64,000 nucleotides of DNA, taken from the NCBI GenBank assembly GCA_017562135.1, contig QEYB01000713.1, positions 62,001 to 126,000 on the forward strand, given 5' to 3'. Source of the stretch: Dipylidium caninum (taxonomy: Eukaryota; Platyhelminthes; Cestoda; Cyclophyllidea; Dipylidiidae). The notes beneath the pieces were generated by a model. That model made no database searches. It was given only the letters and a program-made list of their open reading frames with translations, and was not told the DNA's origin. Position numbers and translations under genes: made by a program. Below, piece after piece: positions 37,101-51,000 of this stretch. How positions within the stretch are numbered: the stretch's first letter is position 1; every line of letters starts with the position of its first letter.

Positions 37101-37888
37101 AGAATTAAATGTTGGAGTGTGCAGGGCTGTCAAAACGCATGTGAAGTGGCCCCTTTCCTCTCACCTTCCACTTTCCTTAGTCAAAGGTGAGATGCCTTGA
37201 AGACGGCTTCCAGTTTCTCTCCAAAGGCGAAGTTATCTCTGACTTCAAAGATCCCGAGACGGGTCTCTGTGTTGTCATGAACCGGCGCGTCTTTATTGAC
37301 CGCCTCCCTCCCTTCCTGCTGATTCAGCTCAATCGTTTTTACTACTCTTCCGACCAGGGCGGGATCCAAAAAGTGCTCAAGCAAATACCCATCTACCCCC
37401 GTCTGCAAATCGTTGAGTGTAGGTTGGACAAATATTTGCTGAGCAAAAGTAGTCGTCGAAAGGGATGAGTTACTTTGATCGTCATTACAGCCATTGTCTC
37501 GAAGGAGAGGTCCTTCTCCAAGGCCCAAGGCGCATACAAATTGAAGGCAGTGGTCTTCCACATCGGCTATATGGCGGGACGAGGCCACTACACGACTGCC
37601 ACGCTTACTCGACGAGATGAAATATTGTACTATGATGACATAAACGTCTTCAGATTGGGAGAAGATGAAGCTATGTGGACCAATATGTTCACGACGCACC
37701 TGCCCTTTGATGCACGCACCGGCCGGTTCCGGCCCATGACCCGGGCACAACTCTCCGCCCCGGTGTCGGGCCCGGGGATGGGAACCAAGGCCCTCCCGAG
37801 CATTGGAGAGCAACCGCGGACGCCGTACCTTCTCGTCTATGCTTCGTGCTTTCAACAACACCCCCAGCGACAGAGTCAAAGGGGGTAG
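34101..37888 (+). CDS. USP10: USP10-like ubiquitin-specific protease
   Basis: Cysteine deubiquitinase of the USP/UCH family. Human USP10 stabilises p53 and binds G3BP. Exons are 34101-34226 (first exon, least certain), 34281-34690, 34757-34925, 36213-36389, 36462-36623, 37181-37418 and 37491-37888 (TAG 37886). Together they give 560 codons including stop, all in phase. The Cys box is GLMNKRNICYLISCLQAL with the nucleophile codon at 34530. The His box is GRGHYTT (His codon 37586), followed by the acidic YYDDINV. USP10-specific order is kept: HEEMANLLRKF, an acidic linker ending EDDGWTIVASRG (human EDEWEQVGPRN), TPISLLFGGNLVS, and DRLPPFLLIQLNRF. The conserved Gly before the Cys-box Asn is Arg here. 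At 559 residues it is shorter than human USP10 (798), mainly at the N-terminus. A terminal YLLVYASCF block matches the family end. Confidence 0.9.
34926..36212 (+). other. USP10 intron, nothing recognised
   Basis: AT-rich 1.3-kb interval with only short ORFs lacking motifs. It joins the phase-0 exon end QDAA to DCMSRLITQIHEEM, which keeps the USP10 alignment. Confidence 0.6.
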
Positions 37889-40800
37889 TCTGTGCGCCAT
37901 TTACATGTCTACGTATTTATTACCCACTCCTGCAAAAGTTCTGCATATAAATCTTTACCTGAAACACTCTTGACTAATTAAGAACCTTAGTTTGGTTTGT
38001 TTAATATCGAGGCTGCTTTTCTGGAACTGGGCTAAGATTAATCCAACTCTTGTTCTGTTCCGCCCTCGAGTAGGTGTAGGTGGTGAGGCCCATAGGAATG
38101 AACTGGGACGTGTCCCGATTGTGGGAGGAGAACTGGAAAAGAAGCCGAATTCACATCCGCGAGGATGGAAGGCTCAGCCTGCATTTGATCGCATCATCTC
38201 CCCCTCAACATTTAGCATCTGGGAATCGTAAACCGATAGTTAGCCATAAGTGAACTTTTAAGGGCGAACTCTCTGTCATTTTCGAAGTATGGTGAACAAA
38301 ATTGACAGAAACACTGCACAGTCTGAACCACGCCAGAGTGTCGTTATTGGTAAGGCGGCCAAGGCGATTGAGGAGGCCGGGGCGACTATTCCATCAAGGA
38401 GCTTCCACAGATGTTACACGGAGACGAGGGGGAGAGCTGGACACTGAGGCCCGGAGGATTCGGGACTCCTCCTTGTGGGAATTTGTTCTTGAGGCGTCAA
38501 GACTTTCCCTTCCGAGGGTCAAGCACAAACAAAGGCACAAGTTTTGACGGTGAGGCGTGGGAGAGTTCAGGTCTCAAGACGTCCGAACGCACTGCCGGTT
38601 GGATTTCCCGTTCTGGGGCCTGGGAAAGCACAAATTACAAGTGGCTTTACCGACGTTGGATGGATGTCTGCGTGGATGCCGCAGGGACCTGATTTGGTGG
38701 AGACGAATTCGTAAAAATTAAATGAATTCAATGCAATCTCTCGAGGAGTTCTCGGTACGTACGGCTGAATGGAGGGTACTCGCCCTTCACTATGTCGTCA
38801 ATACTTCAAAGATGCATTGGTCGGCGACGGTGAGGGCCGAATAGGGGACTTCTAACTCCGCACGCCGATATCGCTTAAGAGAGGTCGCGTTTTATCACAA
38901 ATGCTGCTTACGGTGATATTTTCTGCTTGACAAAACGGAGATTTTGATGACGTTATTCTTCTTAGGCAGAGCATTTCGGTGACGAAATTCTTTAGCTTTT
39001 ATCTTGATCCAATTTGTGGATTCTGACACGAATTGCCGCCTTTGAGGTCAACCCGACCCTCTCAACATTGTGGAAGATTGATGGTCGACGCGTCAGCAAA
39101 TGTGTCGGGGTCATCGTCCCTGAGCCCTTTTCTGCCTCTGCCAACGTCCCCAAATGCCCAACGATTGAAATACGACGGCGTGCGGGAGAAGTAGAAGATA
39201 TCAGCCACTCAATGTGGATGCAGTCAAAGCCGGACACTTGGTCGTGCTTCAAAGCTCTGACTCTCTCGACTTCATCCTCGGTGCGGATGATCATTCGCTG
39301 CTTTCTGTCCAGCGGTGCTTCAAAAGTCCTCTGTTTGGAGGCTGTTTGTACAAACCCTTCCGGCGCTGTCATTAAAACCGCAGGACATTTCGAGTCCTAA
39401 CCCAAGTCACACGCGTGCCACGCTTCACTCCTTCATCCGTCCTTGTCACGCCTTTCGCGGAGATTCACAGGAACTGGATCAACCAACTAGTTGGGTGCTT
39501 GCATCGAAGACTTCCTTGTGCCTCCAGTGCTCCACCGGAGCTTTCCATAGTCAGCAAAGACGGAATTGATGGCCAAACAGGCTGAGCTTCCACCAGTCCG
39601 TTCATGGCAGCGTAGGTTCCGCTGCACCTGGACCGGATAGTTTGGAGGAAATCCATGAGCCTAAACGCTTGCGAGTGAAGAGAAATTGACTCCATGTCAG
39701 CGGTTTCGAGACCTCCACCGTCAAGACCTCCCTCACTCTGTACAAATCTTGTCGTTGGATTCGTCCAAGGAACTCGGAACACCACTTTGTCTTTTTACTT
39801 ACTAAGCTAACTTACTCCATTACGCCGTAAAGTGGGCATTCCACAGATGCCTCCATAAATACTCCACTTGCGTCCCTCCGACATCTCGTTTTGCAACACT
39901 GGACGACGGACGAGGGAAATGAACACCCACACCGGTTACCCGTCTCGAGTCCGCCTCAAGGGATTCCCATAACCTCAACTCGGATTTCCCGTTGGTGTGG
40001 ATGTTTTTCCTTCATGAGACTACCAAACCTTGTAGACATTGTCTGGGTTCCCATCACTTCTGACGCCTCACAAACACTATTCCAATCACTGTGATTTTCA
40101 GCCACGTTCGTAGGACGGTCATCAAGGAGAAGTTTTCTCTTGCTGAGATTTTCCCTAGTGCGTTTTATTCCATTTAACCGAAACTTGTTCTCACGTCCAC
40201 GTCACGAGACTGTAGAGTCCGACGTGGAGATTCAGAGTGTACCACCGTCCAATTAGAATGTCGACAGGACGTCACCACTTCTTAAAGATGCCGAGGGTCG
40301 CTTAATTATAGTATGAAGACCCGTTCAGTCCCCATCGGCACGGGAGCAGACATGGCGATCGGTAGAGTTGCGGTTTTCGAGAAACGTGGAGATGGGATCG
40401 ACGTAAGAAGCTCGTGTGTTTTTCAGTCAAAGCGAAATAATGCAAGGATGGAGAAATGAGATGGCATTCTTTTATGTCTTACGTGATATGCTAAAGTGCA
40501 ATCCATCTCAACACATTGATGTTCCTTCCTGGAAAAATTTAGTTTCACTGCTGTCATGGTATAGTGGAACGTCTCACGTCCTTAAGAAGGTGGGAGGAGG
40601 AGGTCCAACAGTCCCTTAAACCTTACCTCCTCCCGCATGAAGCGAAACTACCGACTTGTGCGATCCTCGTGTGAACGCCGAAGTTTCCGTCGAAAATGAC
40701 TCGATGCTCCGGCACACTCGAGAGGAAATTCTAACCGAGTTACAACCTGGCTAAAATACAACTGGCCCACCAAGGTAAGATTGTAAAAGTAGCACACTAA

Positions 40801-42076
40801 GGATTACTAGCGATGTTTTCAAGAGCAGTAAGGACTGACTTGCGACACATGCTACGCGCAAACAGCCCAATTCATCTTTTAAGACAGTCGGGATCATCGC
40901 TAGGCGCCTTTTTAGCCAAAACTCGGCGGTTTTTGCCAGGCAACATGGGGTGAGTTTCTTCTTTCAACAGTCTACAGGAGACTGTTTCCTTCGGGATTAT
41001 CTATGACTCATGTTAAACCGATCTCAATGCCCTCCTGGCAGACCATATTTTCTTTAAATTCGCTTTGGCCCTTTTCTCATTTTACATTATCTTCCCGGAA
41101 AACAGAACAGCAAATATTGACATTTTAATTTGAATTAAACTCAAAGTAGTGGAGATGTAACAAAGTCTCTTCTTCCGTATCCTTCACCTCTAACCCAGGT
41201 TCGGTGCGCAGGGGTTGATGCACTCTGGTCAAATGAGGATGGAATAAATTACACCGTGAAGGACTGTTTCGACAAAAATTGTAAGTATCCAATGAGGGGA
41301 TATGATTGCTAATTACCTCGGTGGCATCATGCCTCACGAAGCAGGTTGTAAACATAATATATATATATTTTTTCTATAACTACGGGATACACCCCGAGCA
41401 CCAATAAAAATCAAGAAGTTTGCAGCTAAATTTTCAGGGAATTTCATGGCAAATTAAGTTTTTCTGTAGCTCATTTTTCCACTGGTGCATCAATATGCTA
41501 CAAATAAAGGTATGAATTGATCTAACAGAAATCAGAGGCCAACGCTGGTTGTAATTCTTCTGAGGTAGCGTTTTAACTACCCTATAATGTCAGATTTGAG
41601 GTACGATAGCGTGTTCTAGGCTAACAAATACTGTGCAGGCGTTTTGCCTACGCGTTCGCTTTAATTACATTTGTCCATACTTATCGCTGTGGATGAATTA
41701 AGGTTTGACTATCAACCTACTATAGGGAAGAATATGTGTATATTGAGGAAGCTACCACTGTGTGCGACAAACCAATTGTAGCAACACCCTATTTAGGGAC
41801 CTCACGAGAATTTATATTAACGGTATATATCACATTCTGTCATTGTTTATGCAGAATACCAAGGTTCTCGAATATCTTTCGTAAATGGCTCAAACAATCG
41901 CAAGTTATCAGGGTAGTGCTTATTAAATTTGATTTTTCTTGAAGTATTGCTGGCTTCCTTAATGCGTCTTTTTAAAATTTGCATTAATTGGTCAACACCT
42001 TTGTTTTTCGACATCTATTTTCAGTGCTCGTAGCCTTAGTAAATATTCAAATAGGTGTAGGGTGTGTGGGGGCGCG
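37889..42076. other. Intergenic region between USP10 and PGAP1
   Basis: No gene recognised in 4.2 kb. Overlapping ORFs occur on both strands at 38992-39400 (plus 39014-39400, 128 codons; minus 38992-39372, 126 codons) and at 39465-39785 (minus). None carries a reverse-transcriptase, transposase or other motif I can name, and none has splice support. They could be remnants of a decayed element. The last 600 bp before 42077 should contain the PGAP1 promoter. Confidence 0.4.
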
Positions 42077-45000
42077 ATGGTGTTTCGCCTCTTATTATTT
42101 GGATGCATAGTACTGGGAGGCGTGATTTTGCTTTACACTTGCCGACAAGGAAATAAATGTCTTATGACATACATGTATGACGAGATCTATATGAATGTTT
42201 GTTTGATTTGTATACTATATTTTTAGCCGATTCGTTTGAAAGGCCAAGCTCTGGAAGTTTGTCAAAGATACAAACTTGGTGTTTACAGAGAAAGGTAAGG
42301 TTGAATAACATTTGAGTTTTCTCCATAGTGAATACACCTTTCTGCCAACTGGCTCCGAAGGGTATCTTTCGTTGTTCGTTAATTTTTTTCATTAGGACAC
42401 TCCCTGTTCTTTTTATCTCAAGGCAGCCAAGGTGATGCGAAACAAATACGGTCTCTAGCCACCATTGCCCTCGAGATACCTTATGTCAAGTCCTTGAATT
42501 ACACCTTTGAATTCTTTTCGCTCGACTTTTTAAATGTATCTAGATATTTTCATAATACCATTCTTAGGACATGTCGGCATTATCGAGCGAAATAGTTGAA
42601 CGGCAAACAGGTATTTCTTAACCCCCATGTTAATATTTCATTTATTAGATTGCGTGGTCCATGTTATACCATTTATACAACAGCTTTACGCTAAGGCATT
42701 TACCCCAATAATAATTGTTGGTCATTCTATGGTAGGTCGTTCTCTATTTCAAATCAACAAATCTCTTGTAACTCGGTGAAATGGTTATTTATTTATTTAT
42801 ATGTAACCTGTTCAGGGTGGCGTCATCGCTCACTACGCCCTGGCTAAGTCCACAGTTTGCGCGTCAATGGTGAATTCAGTCATAACTTTGGCCTCTCCCC
42901 TCCAGTCTCCGGGTAACTCATCTTTTTCTTAAAAATTACCCTTTAGTCATTGCTCTGAGCACTCAGATTTTAGCTATATATGAAAGGATTCACCAATTCT
43001 GGCGGACTTTACATCTGTATCCCGATTACAACCATCTCACTTTTCTTTCACTTACTGGAGGTATTTCGGACCATCTAGTGAGCATCATCTCACAGTATTT
43101 GAATACTGATTATTTCTGGTGTCCCCATGTTTATTGCGATGCGTTGAATTTGTTCTCTTGATTGCAACCTGCAGGTATGGGATGGGTTGGGAAAAATCTC
43201 GCTACCCATTGATCGTTCGCTTCACCTCTCCACTCCATCAATCAATCAAGTTTGGCTGTCCTGTGATCACCTCTGTATCCTTTGGTAAGTTTAACTTTAC
43301 AGCATTGAATGGATTCACCACAGACGACTTTGATCCTTGTCCATTTTCTCCCATCCCAAATGCGTGGGGGGGGTTAGAAGTACTCACTTTGAATGAATGG
43401 AAATAAGCCGGTCATTCCTTCGTAGTAGGGAATGACAGTCACAAAAGAAGTTCCATTATCTAACTGCTAGTTTTGAATTTGATGATAGGTTAAGTTGATT
43501 ACTGTAGTCCACTGCTGCTGTTGCTGTCTTGAGTTGCAAGATAACTTTAGCCGATGACGCTGGGGCGTTTGAACAACCATATTTCCGCGGTCGTACTCTC
43601 AGAGGAAATGAGACATCACTGCAAGCCAGATGTTTTATGACTGTCCATTTTAGCTGGTACTTAACGACAAAAAGGGAATTACCCACTGGTCACGAAAGTG
43701 CCCCATTTATTTTATTGCCTTAGGCCTAAACAATTCCTTTGTGATATGCCCTTTGGTGGACACATGTCACTTATTTGTGACGTTGGATTCAGACGGGAAT
43801 GCAAATGTTTTAGCTTCCTCATTTGTGAGTCATTGCTATTATTACGGAAACATGGACGCCCAGACACGTTATTGAGAAGAGAAATAGGCTTCCCCTCTGG
43901 CTATAACTCAGCCCCCAGTTGTAGAGTAGCTACGTAGTTAAACTCCGTTCTCTCGAAACAGAACACGGCAGAATGGCTCGTTCATCCATTTTTCACTCAG
44001 GGGCTTTTTTGCCCATTCTGAGGGTCAGAGTCCCGTCTAAATTATGCACGTTTCTCGACTGTTTATCTATTTAGGTGCAAGCAACTCGTCCTCCGTATCA
44101 ATTTTGCCTTCTTTGCAAATGTGGACTCGACGACCCGAATGGTAACCTGCCCTTGTTTATGTTTCGTATTTGTTTATATCGTCGACCCGCGCACGGAGGA
44201 AAGTCTGTCTCTTGTGGCCATGACAAGAATTTCGCAGTCGAAATGCTGGCCAGCATTGATTTCGAGGGGAACCCTCGTTTGGTGCAAAAATTGGTTGACA
44301 TTTTTCCTGCGATAAGTCAGTAGACTTTGCGTCACTGTTGGGTGTTTTCTTTTCACCTGACTAACACTTAGTCAAATTAAGTCATTCGTAACCTTCTCAG
44401 CCGTTCACAGTACACCCGATTAAAGTGGCTATTTAACCCGTTTTAATCTCCATACTCCGAACGTGGCCTCACATACATTCCTAAGGTGAATAAGACAAAG
44501 CATAGCCATCAGTGCTTGATAGTCGAGGCGAGTCCGGACATGAGAAAGGTTTTCAGAAAGCCCTGATACGGATAGGCAGGGTTCGGATGAAAGGGTTTTT
44601 TCGCTTGACGATAAACTGCTTCTCCCAACCATTTTCCCCCAATTGTAGCCCTTGGAAAGTCGTGAAGATCGGATGTATATACTGCGATCTATCTTCCTCT
44701 CCCACCCAGTTCCTCTCGAGTCTCCACTGGTGGGACACATTGAACAGACGCCAGCCGCGTTGCAGACGCGCTGCGTCTGGGTCGATCGCGTCGGAGAAGT
44801 AAACGGAGTGTACACCCCTTCTCACGTGAGTTTAAACCCCAAGTCACAGGGTTTCATGCAGGAAGCGTAATTTATCACGAAAGGTGGTGTCCTTTTGCCA
44901 CTTTCGTAGTAAGCATGGGGAGATTAAGACACGCCATCACTTTATGTCACTCCTTATCACGCTGTTTTCGCCTAGAGGAGGTTATTTTTTTCGGTTAACT

Positions 45001-48000
45001 CACTGCCGACGAAATTCTTATTTCCCATTCACGTCAATGGTGGATTGACGCCCGTCTTATACTGTCGCGGCTCACTTCCTGCCACTCACAGATGTCATCC
45101 CACATTTTTATCCTCCACATGGAATTTAAGGATTTTGCAGAGAGGGGAAGTGTAGGACGGGGGCAATTGGGAGGGGATCAGTGGAAGAGGAAAGTCCCTT
45201 CTCTCTACTCCGTGTTTGTCTGTCCCCTTTTTCTTTTCACCCCTGCCCAGGCAATCTTCTCATGGCCGAAATGGTGCTCCTGGCGTATTGAAGAGCCTTT
45301 TACTCATATGACAAGCAGGCGTTGAGATGATATTTCGTCAGCAAATTGAAAGTAATGATGCGGAGGACCATCTTAGCCTCCTCCCATGTTCTCATATTTC
45401 CTGAGCTTTAGCACCGCCTCTCTTCCCACCCCAATTCACGTCTTGCACATCTTTTCTTCTCCCTCCTTGACGATTCCATCCATGCGCTGCCTGAGTGCTG
45501 ACTAAATGGTGCTGTCTCTTGCCCTCCCCGAGGTTGAATGTGAATAGGTGCACAGTGAGGAAAGCGCAAGAGACTTGAGTGGACGACTTTCTTTCTCACA
45601 CCGAATAGCAAGTCATCTGCTTGAAGACTTGACAGGTTAATATTATCTTCATCATCGTAGGCAATTTTATTCCGAAAACGGCGTCAACATTCACGCTCAC
45701 ATTCCTTAATTCTTCTTCTACTATTAGACGTCTCATCTGACGGGGAGCAATGCAATTCCGCCTATTAGACGGTTGTGATTGTGCCCCATTTCCGGTGATG
45801 GAGTGGCTAAGTCGCTCACGAAAAAGTTGCCGTTTGGCCTATTTGGCTGTAGGCCTCACACTGCACAATATCCTGGAATGCAAGAATGCTATGAGGCAGG
45901 AGGCCCCACTGACGACTGGGGTGTAACGTCTCTGCTGACCTTGGCATTTCTCATACCAGCCTAAATTGGATCACCTACGCTTATTTTATGACTATCGTGA
46001 CTCCACTTCACTACCCTGATATGACAGAAGACACGTGAGAAAGACCGCTCTCACGTGTCTCCGCGCCTACGACACATTCGTCCTGTTCGAGGTGCCAAAA
46101 ATCGGGATTTGAGCGCGTTGCGTTCTTTAGCCTCTGTGGAGAAGGATGCCTTTTCACCTGGTGTCAAGTTTAATCTTTCTGCCATTAAAGACACAATCGA
46201 AAAGTCCGTTTCCCGTTGTGCCACCTCGTAGACCGTAACGAGGCATATTTTCCTTCCGCCAAATGACCTTGTTGTTACGCCAAGGTTGGCTTGTCTTCTG
46301 CGTCTCTACTTCCACCGACGGTGGATCCCATGGTCGATCCTCCCCCGTCGCTTATAATATTCCTCCTTCGTATGAAACGTGCCTTTTGTTCTTCTCACGC
46401 ATCACTGTTCGTCAAGGGGGATCGTACTCTCTCCAAAATGAATGCCTTCTGCTTATTAAATTACTTCCTTCACACATATCATTGCGATTCAGGTTCCACC
46501 CTTCTTTAACCTCTCCACGGTCCATCAAATTTGAGTTACTCTAAAGCTATTCTGCAGGCAGGGCAGGATGGGAGCAGAGTCTCCCGACACTGTTTGACAC
46601 AGAAGTGGCATGCCGTGTGTCATTTGGAATCGCCGTGTATTTGGTTCCCCCCGACTGCACTTTTGTTGCATCTGCCTCTTCTTGATAAGTTGAAAAGTCG
46701 AGTGGTTCACGCATACACACACACGCTGAGGAATGCACGCAAACTTGTGACCCAAAACCTCTCACCCTCGTAAACATAGCTTTCTCGATGGAAAGCTGAC
46801 TCTAATGAGACCATGCAATAAAACGACTCGTGAATCCAGTGTAGGCTGAGGACTTCAGAGGCCTTCTCTCCTTGTCGCCGTATAAACGGAGCACTTCAAA
46901 TGCATTCGGTGCATTTGTGTTAAAGTGACTCCTCGACAGATTGACTTTGTTCACTGGATAAGTGGCTAAGGAGCTCAACACATGCACCTTTGTACTCCTC
47001 CCTCCTCTGGTCTTCATCGCGCTCCTCCAATGTCAACACGATGAGTGCGCAACGGGCTGACAAGTGGGAACACGATTGTTTGACTTATGATGCATGGACT
47101 GCGGCATGGGGAAGCCCGTCCACGGCGGAGTGGGCCACTTTTACGCCCGCACTCACCCAAACGGCGGTCGAGCGCTGCACAAATCCTCGTCTTTGATACC
47201 ACCTCAGGCAGCCTTGAGTTCTCTTTCGCCAACTGTATCTTTTGTCTACTGTTTTCTCGACGAAATGCCGCGATTTCTGACAAATTGTCAACTGGCCTCC
47301 ATGTGGAATACCTCTCGAGCAGCAGGTTTGACTTCCCAGTTCCACCAGGCTCCACGTAGTAATTTTTCAAAATTGCGACACTGTTTGAGTCGAGTTACAA
47401 GCCATCCACCTTGTTACGTCGCACAAGAGATTTGCCAACTAATCACTGAACCGTTTCTTACCAGTCATGCGTTAACCTGCTTCCTTCTTCGTCTAGAGTG
47501 CCTCCTGCTCCTACGTCAAGATTGGTGTCTTGAAGGGACAAGCTGGCGAACGCATTCTCCTTCTTCCCACCAATGTTGGTCGCCTTCTTCTCTCCACTTG
47601 CTTCTCCACTGTCACATCAACACACTTTCCCCGTCTCTCTCTCCTTTTCTCCTCTTTAGGTCGACGTGGAGGCCATTTACGTCTGCAACGAGTCCGCTAA
47701 TTCTACTTCCTGGTAAGCTCCCTGCATAATTATTCAACCGGCCTCCCAGCACATCGGTTGCTCCACCGAGGGTTGTGATAAATTAGCATAGTCGCACGAG
47801 ATAAGCTCACCAGTTGTCGTCTGCACGAACGGCAAAGTTAGCATTTGAGACCTTTAGACTTGCAACCTCCCTGTTCTCTCCCCATTCACCTCCGGCATCC
47901 CTCCCCCGCCCCCTCCCCATTGAGTGAATTTGTCGTCTCTGTCCACTCCATCTACCTACGCCCATCCTCTCGAGCCAAGCCTTTAGACAAAAATATGCTC

Positions 48001-51000
48001 TTCTGCCTCACACACAAGCCTCTACTCGTGGCAGCGTTTTTTTTGTGCCTAAACTCGCCTCCCAGTCCATGTTGGCTCGAGAGGAAAACGATGCTCCGCC
48101 TAGGTAAGGCGGAGGTAAAGAATGACCGCCCGTAGCACAACCAGGCACAGTCTAGCCTGAGAGTCTCCTGTTTTCTCAGCAGTTTTCCTCCCGCCTCCTT
48201 TTCGTTCACTACCGGCCCGGGCTTGTGTTTTGGGCAGCTTTCCCCACTTACCCTACCTTGCAGTCTGCCTCTCCTGGGGAGACAATTCCACTTGTACTTT
48301 ATGTTACCGAATATTTTTCATCCTGCCTCGTATATTTTAGCTTTCTTTCTCCTTGTCCCATTTCCCATCTTTTTCTGTTTCTCGGGGAATTTATCTTATC
48401 GCCACACACATTCTCTTCGTCCGACCTCAAATCGACTCTCTTTTCTCCCAGTTGTGATTCTCGTCCAATCTGATGTTTTTGCGACACAATTTTGCCGAGG
48501 ATGGACCACCGCTGACCGACCGACCGATTTCTGCACTCACACACAGCTTCTCGACCTCACTTTTTGTGCTAGGTGTGATAGGTGGCCAGTGATGTTAGGC
48601 GTCGAGGCCCATCCCTTTGACCCTTTGAAGGCCGATACGTCAACTGTGTCCGACGGTCAGTGTCTGTTGACTATTTGCTGCTTTCAAAATCTGTAGAATT
48701 GCACTGCGTCAGAGTTAAGCTCCTTTCCTGTTGAACTGTGGAGTTTTTTCCCAGCTCTTCTCGAAGCAGCCGGGTGTTCTGAGGACCTAATGAAGTGACG
48801 ACGGTTAGTCTTTGAGACGCCAGTTGAACCCCATCACGTCTTCGAGAAAAATCTAATTTATACGCCCTTCCCTGCATTGATAGACGGTTATCCGCTTGTG
48901 TTACCTCCTTCACGACTGCTTTTACTTTGCCTGTTTATTTCGCCGCCCCAGTCCTTCTGTCAAATTGTCTTCACCCATTCCTAAATCCGCAATAACAAAG
49001 TGCTATTAGTTCCATCCCCGAATGCCCCGCGAGTGTTCTAAGCATTCCCGGAGGCATTTTTTGTGTTGCATTCCTGTATAAACTCGGGGGAATAGCCGCT
49101 TTTGTTCGGGAGTTACCCATTAGTTAGTGCAAGATCGCCTTCCTTCCCTGGTGAGTATATATTTATCGCCTCTCTCGTTCCTCCTGCCAGCAATTCCAGT
49201 TTCTATGAACTCCCGGCAGAGTCGGTACGACGAATTTCAGTGCCCAGCAACAATCTGGAAGAAGTCCTCTCCCGCGATCTCTTCGTCGTGGGCCTTAACA
49301 ACGACACAATCGCTCGGGCTCGTGTTGACTACCGCCGTGTCGTTGTTGTGGTTCACTTGACCCATCAGACTGCGGTAAGTCCACTCGGCCACGATCCACT
49401 TTAGGCCATCCATAAGGCCGCTTTCATCGCATTTCGCTGCATATTCTACTGTCAACGAATCGGGGAAACTTGTATGATTATGAGAGTTTGGTGAATGGCT
49501 TAGGACTTCTGGATCCGCCTTTACCAATCCGCCTCTCCAACTGTGGCAGCATGCTTGTCACTCCCGAAGCCGAGACATCATAAACAACCCGCTACCTGAC
49601 TGTTAAGCTGGTGAAATAGCCGCCTCCCATCATGCTGGAAGTTATCTCATGGCGGAACGGTTGATAGGCTCATCGGACAACATTTCTACGTGTCCCATTG
49701 TCAAAAATCATTGTCGTCACGTGTCACAGTCCACTTGTCTGACGATATGCTGAGTCTTTTACCCATCAATTATATCGTGAAATGACGGTCAATTAAAGTG
49801 TAATACGCCGAGATTTTAAGGAATCATCGGATTTCTTAGGCGGTTCTGAACCCCATTACAACTGAGCCCGCCTTAACCCTTAGGGAAGCGAAGCTGCCGC
49901 GGCTATTTTCAACACCAACACTTGCATATCACACTCTGATTTTAACTCGCCTTACGTCGATTGTGTGAGAACACTGACGAGGTAGTCGCTTCCCGAAGGT
50001 TCTCCGGTCATTGGCGGTCCAAAATACCCTTTCGTCTCGGTGTGTGTGGGAGTCGCTGTTCACATTATTTGTCTTTGTACCGGATGTGCCCGTACTCCGA
50101 CCACGTGCTCGTTGTCAGGTAGCCAACCTTAAGGCCAACCAGCGGATTGCCTGCGACCTACAGTGGTGCACCATCCAGTTTTACGGTGAACACACAAGAG
50201 CCCTGAAAAGTTTGTAGGGCAGACTACTAGGCGTTGGTACACTGTTGGACTATGATCTTTCGGTAAACTGTCTACTTGAGCTCTTCGTATTACCGGTTCC
50301 TTACCGAAAGCGCGGAATTGCCGTGTCAGTACGATTTTATCCCCCAGTTGGAGGAACTTCGCCTCCGCCCGACCGTCCTCCGATGGAACCATGTGGAGGC
50401 TGAATACCCCCATTTCAATCAGTCCACTTGAAGATGATAAAATGTCCAAAGACCGGTTGGCCACTTACGACAGTTGTACCAGGCCATTGGACTTACACTG
50501 GCCGGTCTAGTGGGCTCTGGTGTACTCGTCTCCCTTTTTTACCCAAACGTTAACTCGATGGCTAGCTAAGAGCCTTCTCTCCAGCATATCTCCTCCAACA
50601 GCCTCTCCCCCTCCTTCTTGCTACTCTCAATGTACTCTCCGTACACTACTTCGCCATCACTTTACCCTCCCAATCGCCGTCATGCTTGCACACTTGCATC
50701 TTCAGCCAACCCTCGTATGTGCATGTCTCTGCGATGCCCTCCTGTCCATTGTCAGCTTTTCTGTCTCCGCCGCCAGTAATTTTTCTCCTCTCTCTCTCTC
50801 TCTCGGGTTAACTCTTGCCGTTACTAGGAGATGAGGGCGAGGAATGTGAACACGTTCACTCTTGCGCCTTAAAAAGCCTCTACCGGTGTCGGGGCGTGAT
50901 TTTTCCGTTGCTATTTAAAATCTTATTCGCCTTGAGGCGAAAAGATGTGGATTTCACCTTTTCTCCCATCTCAGGGCTCCCTTCTATTCGAGCTAATGAC

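Noticed and set aside
37187..37468. Premature stop in the USP10 open frame
   Set aside because: A 72-nt intron at 37419-37490 with good GT-AG sites removes it and restores the family alignment.
37181..37900. 239-codon minus-strand ORF
   Set aside because: Antisense shadow of the last two USP10 exons, which carry the His box and the conserved LNRF and YLLVYA blocks.
42974..43406. Stop codon and separate ORF 43119-43406 inside PGAP1
   Set aside because: Explained by a 46-nt intron at 43129-43174. Removing it joins in phase to the conserved VWLSCDHLCILW frame, so the gene is not broken there.
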